The notes: a model not told the origin generated them from the sequence alone. A stretch of 64,000 bases of DNA from Syncephalis fuscata (GCA_025786725.1 JAHLTZ010000007.1:744001-808000), one strand, 5' to 3'; numbered from the stretch's first letter, positions 35,064 through 48,287 are shown. Translations and numbers: made by a program.

Positions 35064-38000
35064 CTACATATTATTGCCATTATTGCTAGCAACATCAGCC
35101 TCATCAACAGACGCAGTAGCCATGGCCATTAAGGTATCCAATTCCCCAGCTTGCTGACAAAGATTTCGAAGTATGCTGTTAGTCTGCCGAATTAATGTTG
35201 CTGGCGCATCGAATTCCATCAAACACCCAGTATCTGTGTAGTTATTTTTCGTTGTTATTAACACTAGTTTAGCATTGTTTACTGATGGCTTACCTAGTAC
35301 CATAACGCGATCATAGCCCAACACATTATTTACACTGCTGGATATGTATAAACGAGTAACTTGAATAAATTCTTCACGAACAATAGCCTGAAGCTTGGCC
35401 TCTGTGTCGCTATCATCTAAATCGGCACTTTCTTCGATAATAAGGATCTAAAACAAAGTATGTAAGGCTAACAATAAAATATATGTAACTGCTTACTTTA
35501 TCCTCGCGCAATAACGCCCTGGCTACAGTAAGTAATTTCCGCTGTTGATAGCTGAGATTTTCACCATTATGCGTCACTGGTGCATCTAAATGTTCCAGTC
35601 CCTCGGGACGGATAGCGCCAGCATCGCTACCAATAAGGCGGCAACGACGCAATGCATTCCAGATGGTTGCATCGTCATGATGCCAGTATGGGTCAAGATT
35701 GCTTCGAATTGTGCCGCTAAACAGCACAGGATCTCGCGGAATAATTGATAGTCTTGAGCGAAGATCTTCCAAAGGTACTCGGCTAATATCAATATTGTCA
35801 ATTAAAATACGCCCTTCGGCTATCTCCATGAACCGGAATAAAGCCATAGCAATAGCAGACTTTCCTGCACCTATAAAGTCAAAGTCAATCATTGCACTAG
35901 TTTGAATGTGGCTAATCTACCTGATTCTCCTATAATACCAATACGTTCGCCAGGTTGAATAGATACCCATATTTTACTAAGAACTCTACGGTAATTGGTA
36001 TCATTGGTGGATAGATTTTGAAACTCGATGCTACCATGTTCTGGCCACTAATGCATATAAACAATAAGGATGATGGATTTATCAATGTCTTTAAATTGGC
36101 TTACCTCTGGACTGGGAATAATAGTCTCGAGCGTGATATCCGCCCATTCTTGTTCGAGATACATAGGATCTGTCACGCTTTTTAGGCTTTGCATAGCATT
36201 ATCAACCTTGGTGCAGTACTGAATGGTCAGCTAAAATAAAACATGTTAGTAATGTGCATACGGTTTCTATTATTGTTATTAACATACACCAGCAGAGGTC
36301 GCCAAACCAATCACATAGGTTAGAATAAATCCAAAAAGACTAGGGTCAGCCTTAGTACCGGACAATAGCAGCATAAAAGTGACAATTAAAGTACAGACCG
36401 CGGCAATCCACTCGATACGACACGTAATCCATTGCGCCGAGGCTGTCAAAAAGTAAAACTGTCGGTGCACATCGTCAATGCGAGCAATCGATTCTGTTAG
36501 AAACCAATTCTGCATTCCAGATGCTCTGATGGTGGGGAGACCGCTATGTGTGTTTATATTAAAGTTTAATAAAATCGTGTTTTTTTACGTATCACTTACC
36601 TGAATATATCAGAGGAAAATGTAAAAAAAGCAAATTTTGTTTCTGGCTCAAGTTGCTTAAAGCTATGTAGTGTTTTGATAAAGTAGCATGCCAGATAAAT
36701 ACACAGAATCACTAATCACAGGTATGTTAATTTTGAGTAGTTTGTTTTATAAATCATACACACCTGCCAAGCCGGCAATCATGGTGAATCGAGGTAGAAC
36801 AGCGCAAATCACAATGAGATGTGCCAGTATACCCATTATACTGTATAGGAAAAAGGCCAAATCAGCTGGTAGTTCCTGGTCAACCACTAGCATATTTTTG
36901 CCAAACCGGTGAATGATATTAGCGATTGGCAGAGTATTCAGGCTATGTGCAGCAGTTTTCAGTATATAATCAACTAGCTGCATGTATGTTTGTTGACTTG
37001 ACCGAATTGAAGAGAAATAAATTAATAATGGTGGCAATCCTATCAAGGCAACAGCACTCAGCGATAATGCAGCATAATTTCCAAAGTAAAATAGTTGTTG
37101 GCTAGCTGACACATGTTTTCCGGCCCATATACGCAACCAATAGCTTTGCAAAAAACTGACAAGTTGATAGAATATAAACGCTGCAAATACAAAGCACCAC
37201 CAAAGTGGACTGCCACCTGAACTAAGAAACTTGCGAAGTAAACTTAAGACAGATGTGGGACGATAGCCCACATAGTGATTAGATGATGTTTCCATATTAT
37301 TGGTGTCTTCAGCGACATCTAATGGTCGTGGATGTCGGCCAGTTAGCGATGCATGGTCCATTATTGTACTATTGGATCTAATTCGCATTACTTCAGCAAT
37401 TGGCTCCAGTTTACGAACAAATTTACGAGATGGCAAGTTGCGCGATGTATTGGGAATAGTGGAGCTGGCCGTTGCCGATGAATGGATATCTAGCAGAGCC
37501 GCCAAATTCCCAGTGCCTATGACACGGCCTTCCCCAATAAAACTGAAAAAGCTGCGACATTTACGTATGGCTCTGCGTGACGTGTGGCCAAAATACGTGT
37601 ACGTCCGTACATCAATGGACCAAATAGACACTTGTCAACAATATACTCGGTGGTTTCATCATCGATCTCAGTAAAACATTCATCTAGCAAAATGTGATGG
37701 GCTGGGCCGTAGATAGCTCGCGCAAAGCAATACGCTGTTTTAAACTATCAGTCAAGCTTGCATCATTTGATTGAATCCATGTATTGTCGCCGTCGGGCAG
37801 TCGGGAAATATCGTTCGCAAGAACACAAGCTCGTAGTGTCTGTTGATATCTGATCTCATCGTATGCTTGACCAAATAAAATGTTTTCTCGAATTGTTGTA
37901 TCTTGTAGCCAAGTTTGCTGTGCAACATAGGCTACAGTAGTTCCAATTGAATTGTCGCCACGCAAAGTGCTTTGGTAGTTGGGCAGAAAAACACGTCCTT

Positions 38001-40431
38001 TAATACGTGGCATTTCTATTTTAAATAGTTAGCATTTTAAAAGGGCAAGTTACACTAGTAGTAGCAATATCAACTTACCGCCCAAAAGCGCCAACAGCAT
38101 AGAAGATTTACCGCTGGCGGCAGAGCCTGTGATAACATTAAAGTCACCAATACGGAAGTGGAAGTTTAAATTTGATAATAGGAAATTGGATACTCGTTGA
38201 GGACGCTGTCGACCTCGATTTGGGATAAATGACTGATGTTGTGGCTCCCAAGTAAAATCAGCATGTATAAATCCAATAGGCTCGTCTGAGTCAGCTGTAC
38301 TATCGTTTTTAATAGGCGATTCAGGTAGGTTAAGATAGCTATTGATGTTGTAATAGCTAGCCTGAGACTGAATCTGCCAAAACAAAACAAATGGCAATTG
38401 CAGCACAGCAACTCGTAGCAGTTCAAACACCGACAAAACCGTAAACGCAATTTGCGCGGTTAAAGGTCGAGAAAACACAATGGTATGCATGCCCAATGCA
38501 ACGCACGTAACAAGCAAGGGCCCGCCGTCCAGTGCCATGGTAAGTAGCGTGTAGAGAATATGTCGTCGCCACAAGTGTTTTAGTTCCCGCGTACGCGCCC
38601 TTATGATTCGTGCACAAATATGAGCTTCCCAGGCCAAATATTTTATAACACGGATGGAATAAAGTGTCTAATATAAGGATTAATACAAATATAACTTGAA
38701 AATGACGAGTTTTCTTACTTCGACTATAATAGTAAGACAGTTTTCTGTTGTACTTAAAAGACGTTCAAATACGTGTGTTGTTGTTTTTGTGACAAAATTT
38801 GAAATACCAAAAAAGAATAGCATGGTAGCGAGGCCGGCCAAAGTAGATACGTCGATTAATTGCCATAAGAAAATAATTGCTATTATAATTTGAAGGAGGC
38901 TGCCTACAAAGAGATGTAAACAGCCAAAAGCTTCGCTGACATTTCGCGCATCAACACTAAGTAGATTGTTGACCATATCGACACTCCAGCCCGTAGTTGA
39001 ATATTGGTGCTGATTTTTACTTGTACCATTGGTATGGATATATGATTTATCATTTCTCAAAGCAGCTTCGTTAATCAGTTGAAGTCGTAGGCTTTTCTCG
39101 ATTATCTGATGTGATATAATTGCTTTACTGCGAATTAACAAATGCTGTCCAATAAAATTTCCATGTTGTAGACAAAAGTTGGTGCCTAACATACCCAGGA
39201 ACAATCCTAGTGCGTATAGGCTTGGGATTAAAACAAGATTTTGGGTGCTATATTGTTCAAGATGGCCAGTAGTAGAAATAGAAATAGAGGAACCGAGTAC
39301 ATTTTAATACTCCAAGCAATCGCGTATACCATTTGGTAAAAGATATCCTGACGATTAACAGCAATTAAGCTGGCAAACATAGATAATTTTCTACCAATAG
39401 ATTTGTCAGTAATCATTATATCTTGTAATAAGCCTTACTTTTTTGATTTATAGGATCTAGTTGCCTCCTCCGCTTGAAGGTTTTTTGGAAGCTCCCATAA
39501 ATCTGACGCTTTTAATGCTCGGCAGAATCCCGCCTCCATCAATGGCGTTAACCATCCAAATGTCAGCCATTCAAATGGCGATGCCGACACTTCAAGTGAT
39601 TCCACTCGGCCATTTGCTGCAGATTCAACCGTCTTACGAGACAATAGAGCGCCAAGCATGGTTATGTGCACTCCGACAGTGGCGATAATAAGCATTATCG
39701 GCGTGGCATAATAATAGTGCTTGTGGTGTAGATAATGAATATCAACAATGTTTAAGACAAAAGAGAAATATCCTATAATAATTAAATACATTTGGTGTCT
39801 ACTAATGTACTGCTTAGTACTATTTCCTCTACTCCATGCAGTAGCGGCAGCTAGTAATGTAATATATGTCTAAAGAAATTATAGAAACCATTAAACTGTC
39901 TATCAGTACCACTTACCCAACTTATAAATTCAATCAAAAACAATTGTCCGATTCGATAGGATGTTTTTGGCTGCGAATAATATCTAGATCGCCAGATTAT
40001 ACATCCTTCCGCTGACCATACTATGCAACTGCCTATAAACTTTAAAAGATAAGCAATTGCATTTTGCTTTTTCATTCTATTTCGGATTAGATCGGATGCA
40101 TCTAGAATACGCCGGATAGTATAATTATCTAGCCGATTCGATGACTGTACTGAAAGATGTGCTTGCTTATTAGTGGTACACCATTCGTCGGTAGTGTCTC
40201 TCGTATAGCCATTCAGTTTATGGCATGGACCCTCATCCGGGTCAATCACTGGTACAATAGGTGAATAGACATGGTGACCATTTAGACAGCTGTAAAACCA
40301 CCTTGCACCTAAATACACTGCCGATAGTATCACCGCTAAAAGCTGAATATATCTACCAGTGTGTCTGTAAAATGATTCACCGATTAAAAATATGCTTTTT
40401 ATTGAATAGTCTCTTACACAATGTCCCACAT
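35064..40431 (-). CDS. ABCC (MRP-type) transporter with degenerate NBDs
   Basis: Full-length ABC transporter of the ABCC type. It has an N-terminal helix bundle (from MWDIVHTGRYIQLL; 53-nt intron 40365-40417), the linker FEWLTFGWLTPLME, transmembrane domain 1, NBD1, transmembrane domain 2 (SGLPTIRASG) and NBD2. Many short introns. NBD1 Walker A is GSAASGKSS and its Q-loop region is VAYVAQQTWLQDTTI. Its Walker B is HILLDE, but the signature reads LTDSLKQR instead of LSGGQKQR. NBD2 Walker A is GESGAGKSA, the signature is LSYQQR, Walker B is ILIIEES (Asp replaced by Glu), and the H-loop reads YISSSVNN with no His. Frame breaks near 39237, 37735 and 37520 fall in homopolymer-like runs. ABCC proteins export conjugates at the plasma or vacuolar membrane. 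Here the catalytic competence of both ATP sites is doubtful. Confidence 0.85.
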
Positions 40432-41058
40432 GTTGCCGGCCTATTTTCCGTATGTTGTGCTGACAATCAAATGCTATGTAAACGTTTGCTTTTCAAAAGT
40501 CCATAACCTCAGCAATATTGACGTTTGTTTAACTAATGATATGTGCGTGCCGAGACTAGCCTAGGCAAACCTTTGTGATCGTGATATGCAAAATAAATAA
40601 CAAAATAACTAGGAAAATACAAGACTTGCGTAGGCATATCATTGCGTCATCCAATGGGCTAACAAGGCGATGGTGCGCTGACGTGGCCCATGACGAAGTG
40701 AGCTGATCTGTGACTTTGTATTTCCATATTTGGATATTGCAAAAAACAAAATTAAAAGTTGCGATATTTTATATGCAACATCATTGGCTAATCATTGGCT
40801 TTATTAAATTTCTATTGTTGCAGGATATTTATTATAAGCTAAGTATTAAAGGTGTATTTATAGACATAATCGCATTCTTGATTGCCAAAAATTACTTATA
40901 ATCTGAATCTGCAAAAATAAATTTAAACAACTATTTATTATGATGGTAGCGCCGGCGCCAGAAGTCTTTATAAAATTATGCAAGTGAACAACAAATCTGA
41001 CAACCAACTAGCATTACCATTATTGGTGCTGCTTAGTTTAGTAATTGCCATTATTGCT
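40432..41058. other. Intergenic, ABCC promoter side
   Basis: About 630 nt between the ABCC start and the repeat-protein stop. Short open frames at 40710-40901 have no resemblance to known genes. Nothing else seen. Confidence 0.4.
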
Positions 41059-42721
41059 TTAGTATCCGCCATTATGACCATACTTTTGACCATTATTATA
41101 GCCGTGCTCATTATTTTTGCGCTCATCTTTATGATCATCCTTGTCTTCGTTTGAATGACCTTTTTTGTGCATGTGCTTAATTGAAGACTTATGCTTTCCG
41201 TATGGATTTTTTGAGGAATCGCTTGTGCAGGGAGTAGAGCTTGGTGTAGGCGCTGAAGTGGCAGTTGGGGCTGGAGCCGGAGTAGTGTAGATATCACCAC
41301 CAGCATTATCAGTACCAGTTGATGGAACTGGAGCTGGCGCAGGAGTACCATAGCTGTTACCGCCAGCATTGTCAGTACCAGTTGATGGGCTGGAGTAGTG
41401 GAAGTATTGCCACCAGCATTGTCAGTACCAGTTGATGGAACTGGAGCTGGCGCTGGAGTACCATAGCTGTTACCGCCAGCATTGTCAGTACCAGTTGATG
41501 GGGCTGGAGTAGTGGAGGTATTGCCACCAGCATTGTCAGTACCAGTTGATGGAACTGGAGCTGGAGCTGGAGTACCATAGCTGCCACCACTAGATTATCA
41601 GTACCAGTTGATGGGGCTGGAGTAGTGGAAGTATTGCCACCAGCATTGTCAGTACCAGTTGATGGAACTGGAGCTGGCGCTGGAGTACCATAGCTGTTAC
41701 CGCCAGCATTATCAGTGCCAGTTGATGGGGCTGGAGCTGGAGTACCATAGCTGTTACCGCCAGCATTGTCAGTACCAGTTGATGGGGCTGGAGTAGTGGA
41801 GGTATCACACCGCATTATCAGTACCAGTTGATGGAACTGGAGCTGGCGCTGGAGTACCATAGCTGTTACCGCCAGCATTGTCAGTACCAGTTGATGGGGC
41901 TGGAGTAGTGGAGTATCCACCGGCATTATTAGTACCAGTTGATGGAACTGGAGCTGGGCTGGAGTACCATAGGTGTTACCGCCAGCATTGTCAGTACAGT
42001 TGATCTGGAGTACCATAGTTACCGCAGTGCCAGTTGATGGGGCTGGAGTAGTGGAGGTATTGCCACCAGCATTATCAGTACCAGTTGATGGAACTGGAGC
42101 TGGCGCTGGAGTACCATAGCTGCCACCACCAACATTATCAGTACCAGTTGATGGGGCTGGAGTAGTGGAAGTATTGCCACCAACATTATCAGTACCAGTT
42201 GATGGGGCTGGAGTAGTGGAAGTATTGCCACCAGCATTGTCAGTACCAGTTGATGGAACTGGAGCTGGCGCTGGAGTACCATAGCTGTTACCGCCAGCAT
42301 TATCAGTGCCAGTTGATGGGGCTGGAGTAGTGGAGTATGCCACCAGCATTATCAGTACCAGTTGATGGAACTGGAGCTGGCGCTGGAGTACTATAGCTGT
42401 TACCGCCAGCATTATCAGTGCCAGTTGATGGGGCTGGAGTAGTGGAGGTATTGCCACCAGCATTTCAGTACCAGTTGATGGAACTGGAGCTGGAGTACCA
42501 TAGCCACTATTAGTACTTGGTGCTGCTCCAGCATCTGGTGTGGTAGGAGCTGGGGTAGTGCCATAACCGTTATTGGATGATGGGGCATTGCCAGATGGTG
42601 CTGGTGAATTTCCGTATCTTGTGCTATAGTGGCGTTTGGTCAAATAGCTTGGCATCGCTTCGGTAGTAGCGAGGACAGCAGCCAAAGTGGCCAACAATAA
42701 GATAGTTTTATTGAATTGCAT
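41059..42721 (-). CDS. Secreted Pro/Thr/Gly tandem-repeat protein
   Basis: The start MQFNKTILLLATLAAVLATT is a clear signal peptide, and a KR site follows in YLTKRHYST. The body consists of alternating repeats: a 21-residue unit STGTDNAGGNSYGTPAPAPVP and a 17-residue unit STGTDNAGGNTSTTPAP. The C-terminus is hydrophilic and His/Lys-rich (KHMHKKGHSNEDK, ending YGHNGGY, stop at 41059). No GPI signal is evident. It is probably an O-glycosylated cell-wall or extracellular mucin-like protein. Inside the repeat array the frame jumps several times, giving out-of-frame QFHQLVLIM segments. This fits short-read or polymerase errors in a repeat, or real repeat-unit instability. One-base breaks also lie near 41372 and 41580. 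Confidence 0.7.
41280..42500 (-). repeat. Coding minisatellite, 63-nt and 51-nt units
   Basis: About twenty alternating copies. On the + strand each unit begins GTACCAGTTGATGG; long units continue AACTGGAGCTGGCGCTGG and short units GGCTGGAGTAGTGGA. Copies are nearly identical, which implies recent expansion or homogenisation. Occasional one- or two-base losses (near 41810, 41925, 42000, 42340, 42465) disrupt the frame. Confidence 0.9.
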
Positions 42722-43764
42722 GGTTGTTAATGTTGTTTAAACTACAAAGTAAGCGAACGAATAAATGTTTGACAAAGTGCTGCACAGCAACAGTATGTTC
42801 AAAGTACAATAAAATGTGTGTTAATGAAAGTGTTTGACTACAAACGAAAGTGTGATGTTGATGATGATAGATGTGAATTGCCTATCGAACATACTGAATT
42901 TATAGGTAAAATTTCAAAATGTTGCTTGTAGTATGGACCTTTGGAATGGCTATTTCGCATGGGCATGCTGCATAGTTGTCACGTTGATCTACACATGATG
43001 CTCAAAACATTCTTGAGTTGTTGCATCATTGTAACACGGGCCTTGCCGTGCTAGCGACAATACCTGAAACAATCAGCCTTTTCAAGGATTTGCAAAAATG
43101 ACCCCTGTCAAGAAAATATGCGTTATTGTTAGAGGTTGGTTTTAGTTAGTAACTCAGTATAATTTGCAGCACGGTCTTTAAAATTACAGTGTCATTTCTA
43201 GTTTTTTATTGCTATTACCGAATATGGTAGTGTAAATCATCTAGCTATTTACACACTTAAGCTTTAACTGTGTATATTTTCTTCTACATTTAAGCACACG
43301 CATGTTTAATGATCGTTGCATTTAATTGATTATGTATTATTATTATTCACTGTATACACTATTCAAATTGACCACCATATAGCATCTTTGCCATACACTT
43401 TTCCAAAGGTCGGATCATATCTTGGCTCCTACACCGATGCACAAAAAGATCGTATCCATACACGGAGTAAACAACATGTTTTAGATTAACAGCGTACATC
43501 CGAATAAGCTTATTGAACAAGCATTAGCTGCTTAAGTGACTGCAAACTGTTATCCGATTTTAACAACTATAGCATAGCCTATTTTTACACACATACACAA
43601 TGCTAAGAAAGTAAGAAACGACGTCGTTGTTTCTCATTCTTCTGCATCCTCAAACCACCCATGCATTATCAACATGCATGTACGCATGCACAGCTTGACT
43701 GCGTGTTTATTTCGTTTCTTCTATTGTGCTATTTATGTATGTAGTTCCACGCGAATCAAGACAT
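42722..43764. other. Intergenic upstream of truncated GH20 copy
   Basis: About 1 kb. The last 160 nt (from about 43600) are similar, but clearly diverged, to the sequence before the full GH20 gene (45440-45594), so the promoter region was also duplicated. The rest is AT-rich with no gene. Confidence 0.45.
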
Positions 43765-44419
43765 ATGGATTTTATTTTTCCAGGCGAGTTTGGCAGTATA
43801 CGCGCCAACACAGAAACATTACCAGATGCTAGCGATGATGAATTCCAGGCAAGTCTAAACATAATTGCTAGCAACTGCCAGTGTCAAGATATCCAGTACA
43901 TACTAATTTGATGTTGGTAAACGTTCATATATAGATGGAGCCTTTGCGTATTTCACTTGTGCAGTTTCCACAGCATTTGCTGACTGGTCTACAAGAAATT
44001 GTAGCCACCTACCGTGCACGTGTACAGTTTGAACAGCCTGAATGGTCACAGCCCAATAGTACATTGGCCACCATGCGTATGGATGCCGATACCATGATCT
44101 ATCCTATGACGATGGACACTAAGTTTAAAACTGACACAGAAATGGCGCCAGCAGCACCAACTACACATGCGTTATGGCGCGTAGCGTTTAGGCATGATTC
44201 AAGTCTTGGCTCAGGACTAGTATGTCGATGCAACAACTTTGCCAATGAACGAGGCAAAGAAATCATACTTGCCTATGGACAGATTGTTCAAGCTTTTCGT
44301 GGATTAGGCCGCTTAATGACGGCAGCCGAGGCAGCGGCACGTCCCAACTTTAATGCTGAATCATAGTTGAATTTTGATGAACACCTTCAGTTCGATACAC
44401 TGTGCTTTATGCTGGAGTG
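43765..44419 (+). pseudogene. Truncated near-identical copy of GH20 hexosaminidase-D 5' end
   Basis: 655 nt identical to 45595-46249 except for one base: T at 44364 replaces C at 46194 and turns CAG (Gln) into TAG. The copy then stops matching abruptly after CTGGAGTG (44419). It would encode only the N-terminal region (from MEPLRISLV at 43935 to the stop at 44366), without the catalytic barrel. It therefore cannot be an active glycosidase. Confidence 0.85.
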
Positions 44420-45594
44420 TTGTAATAACTAAACTTGAAATAGAAGGGAAAATACTATATTTTTATTTAATTAGAACTAATGCAATATATAAAGTAAAAT
44501 TGGCTACATTCAATCTAACTACAACCACACTATTCATTTAATAATATTTAATATATCGAATATGAAATTGAATGGTGAATAATATTAAAGTATAAAATAC
44601 TCATCATCGTAGATTTATTATTTAGTATGTATATTCAATATGCGCATATTAATCTCATTGTATACTCATACTATTATATATTATATTGCTGGAAAACTAT
44701 CAGTACATACTGACTGTGGTGGCTATATACTGCCAAAATAGCTTTATACTTTGTTTTGCTATAGATTGCAACTGTAGATCGTTTTGGTAATAGCTTATAC
44801 AGTCTCGACAATAACAGATCGTACTGCCACTGTTAAGATTGCAAAGTTACTACTAGATAAATTGTAATAATGGTGCGTAGGAAAAATAAAACATATAACG
44901 AAATTTAACAACATATACTCAAAATAACATACAAATAAGCCCGAAATGGATTTACTATACCAATACAAGTGCCAATACTAATGATCAAAGTAATGAAAGC
45001 GATTTGTAAAAAAGATAAGATTACAAAAAAGCAATGCAAAAATACAGTATAGAAGGTGCTTGTACCTAACTAATAGCCAGCCAACTGCTGACACTATCTA
45101 ATTAGTATATATAGAGTGTACAAGTATATGCTATGGATATATGTTATCAAGTGTGAAGAAAGAGAAAGGGAAATGTGATGACGTAGATTGTATGCTATGT
45201 TGTTAATATGAGTGAATTAAAATGATATTAAAAAATACGTCATTTGAAACAAAAACTACTCATTATCATAAAACGTGTTGTCCGTAAATAGCGAGTATAA
45301 TAATATAATTAATAGCAATGAATGAAAATCAATCCACCAAAGTAAAAGTATAATCATGGGACATGTTATTAATGCAATAGCGAATATATTGGAAATTAAA
45401 AGGATGAATAAAGACACGTCATTATTACCCACACTCACGCACAACACTTAAGAAAGTAACATTGTTTCTCATTCTTCTGCATCCTTAGCGCATGCACTAT
45501 TAATACGCTACGTACACATATAGTCTGATTGCGTATTTACTTCTCTTCTTCTACCGTGTTATTTCTATCTTTAATTCCACGCGAATCAAATAAT
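44420..45594. other. Spacer between the two GH20 copies
   Basis: About 1.2 kb, AT-rich. Holds the dispersed repeat listed at 44700-45192. The last 150 nt are the promoter region of the full GH20 gene. No gene. Confidence 0.45.
44700..45192 (+). repeat. Dispersed repeat, copy 1 (inverted partner at 57572-58065)
   Basis: About 490 nt that match the reverse complement of 57572-58065. The best block is GTACAAGTATATGCTATGGA then TCAAGTGTGAAGAAAGAG at 45120-45180. Others are AATAACATACAAATAAGCC near 44925 and GGCTATATACTGCC near 44725. No terminal inverted repeats or open frame are visible, and the element is not identified. Confidence 0.75.
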
Positions 45595-48287
45595 ATGGAT
45601 TTTATTTTTCCAGGCGAGTTTGGCAGTATACGCGCCAACACAGAAACATTACCAGATGCTAGCGATGATGAATTCCAGGCAAGTCTAAACATAATTGCTA
45701 GCAACTGCCAGTGTCAAGATATCCAGTACATACTAATTTGATGTTGGTAAACGTTCATATATAGATGGAGCCTTTGCGTATTTCACTTGTGCAGTTTCCA
45801 CAGCATTTGCTGACTGGTCTACAAGAAATTGTAGCCACCTACCGTGCACGTGTACAGTTTGAACAGCCTGAATGGTCACAGCCCAATAGTACATTGGCCA
45901 CCATGCGTATGGATGCCGATACCATGATCTATCCTATGACGATGGACACTAAGTTTAAAACTGACACAGAAATGGCGCCAGCAGCACCAACTACACATGC
46001 GTTATGGCGCGTAGCGTTTAGGCATGATTCAAGTCTTGGCTCAGGACTAGTATGTCGATGCAACAACTTTGCCAATGAACGAGGCAAAGAAATCATACTT
46101 GCCTATGGACAGATTGTTCAAGCTTTTCGTGGATTAGGCCGCTTAATGACGGCAGCCGAGGCAGCGGCACGTCCCAACTTTAATGCTGAATCACAGTTGA
46201 ATTTTGATGAACACCTTCAGTTCGATACACTGTGCTTTATGCTGGAGTGCAGTCGTAATGCAGTTATGCGATTAGAAAATCTGAAGCAACTACTGCGTAT
46301 CAGTGCACTTCTTGGTCTTAACTCGATTATGCTGTATACCGAGGACACTTACCAAGTAATTAAATCGTGCGTTTTAATGCATCCAAAAATAACAAGCATA
46401 TTTATATGAGCAGATACCCGACGAGCCATTCTTTGGCTATCTACGTGGACCGTACACACCTTCGGATCTACAGCAGTTCCATGCATATGCCACACAATTT
46501 GGCATTGAAGTTATTCCGTGTATCCAGACGCTAGGCCATCTGGGACAGATTCTTCAATGGCCTCGATTTGCTTCACTTCGAGATACGTCCGAAGTCATTT
46601 TGGCTCATGCAAACGAGACGTATGCCCTTATTGACAAAATGATTACAACTGCTTCTGCAAGCGGCCCCACTCGACGTATTCACATTGGTATGGATGAAGT
46701 AAGTTGCTAGCTAGGACGGTTGTTGTATTGTATATTTCAGTGCTGTATTAATTAAGCATCCGTATGTTACTTTTAATAGTCTATTGGTGTAGGTGAAGGC
46801 CGTCATCGACTATTGTTTGGCGACATGGATCCAAAGCGTATTTTTGCCGATCATTTGGAACGTGTGACTGAAATATGCGTATCCAAAGGCATGGCGCCAT
46901 TAATTTGGTCGGATATGTTATTTACACTTGCTACGCCACAAACGTCAAATCCACTAGCAGGAGCGCCTAGTGGTGATGAAGTCTATTCAGCAGCAGAAGA
47001 TGCTATTCTTAAGTCTGGTCAAGTAGCACATACACCTACTATTCCCAACAATGTTCAATTAGTCTATTGGGACTATTATCACACTAATACTGATGACTAT
47101 CGTCGTCGTATTCAAGAGCACCGTGGCCTTAGCAATGGCCGTGTGCCATGGGTGGCTACTGGTATATGGAACTGGAATCGACTGTGGACGTCGCTTGACT
47201 TTACCATGAAAAGCATAGATGCTTGTATGTCAGCATGTCGGATGGAAGGCGTTCGTGATGTTATTGTCACTACATGGGGTGATGATGGCAATGAATGTGA
47301 TACGTAAGTTACTAAAGCAGTACAATATAGCTGCAATTCTAATATTGATTTACAACAGATTGGCCATTTTGCCTGGCCTGCATTATTTTGCAGAACAAGG
47401 CTATAGCAACACAAGTCAAATTGATATGAAGAGGCTAAAGAACGGCTTTTCAGCCATATCAGGCGGTTCGTTTGATGACTGGCTAGAGGCTAGCAAAGTA
47501 AGTACTTGATTATACTAAACTGCAATATACTAATTGAATACCTTCTTTGTTACTTGCAAGTTGGATCAACTGGAACTGACGTCAAATGATCAAGAGAAGA
47601 TTGGAGGTGCGCAGAACCCAGGTAATATGGGCAAATGGCTACTATGGGAGGATCCGATTTACAGGTAAGTAGTTAGTCCTATTCATATACAATGACATTA
47701 GCGTACTAATATATACATACATAATAATATTTAGTATGTATTCACCACAACACGAAATGCTTAACCTATCGGATCACTATCGACGATTGGCAGATCGATT
47801 GGGCTATGTGTCGAAACGATCCAAATATCCATCGAATTCACGTCTTGCATTCCCTGCGGCAATTGCGCGCGTGCTTCGTTACAAGGTAGATATACGCCGT
47901 CGTCTAGTAGAAGCATACCAGCAAGCTTTGCATAATCCGGGCCACGGTCGAGCACAACTAATGACGGTTATAGAGTCACGGCTACGCCCACTACGACATG
48001 CCGTTGACCAGCTATGGCGCTATCATCGCACAATGTGGCATGAGTTAAACCGTGCATTTGGATTTGAAGTAATGGAGCTGCGATATGGAACGCTGCGCAC
48101 TCGATTAGAAAGTCTTGAAGAGCGGCTAATGCAGTATATTCAAGCTGGTGCCGGCCAGTGTGCACCAAGTTTGCGGATAGAAGAGCTAGAGGTACCGCTT
48201 GAACAGATATATGGTGGTCCAGTTAAACACGTATCGCTGTACTATTCTAAACTTGTTTCTCCAAGTCGAAACTTGGGTACTGGCTAA
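45595..48287 (+). CDS. GH20 beta-N-acetylhexosaminidase, hexosaminidase-D type
   Basis: Glycoside hydrolase family 20 enzyme of the hexosaminidase-D kind, about 759 residues, with no signal peptide, so probably cytosolic or nuclear. Key stretches: MLECSRNAVMRLENLKQLL, LYTEDTYQIPDEPFFGYLRG, IEVIPCIQTLGHLGQILQWP, HIGMDE (the catalytic Asp-Glu pair), VQLVYWDYYH and TTWGDDGNECDT. Exons: 45595-45678, 45765-46355, 46414-46698, 46780-47303, 47359-47497, 47561-47664, 47735-48287. No frame break. The first intron would be of GC-AG type (CAG/GCAAGT). If it is not used, the protein starts at the ATG at 45765. A C-terminal region of about 180 residues after the barrel is rich in Arg and helical. It removes terminal N-acetylhexosamines. 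Its natural substrate is unknown. Confidence 0.85.

Noticed and set aside
41372-42300. Leu/Gln-rich frames with QFHQLVLIM repeats
   Set aside because: These are the out-of-phase reading of the PAPSTGTDNAGG minisatellite.
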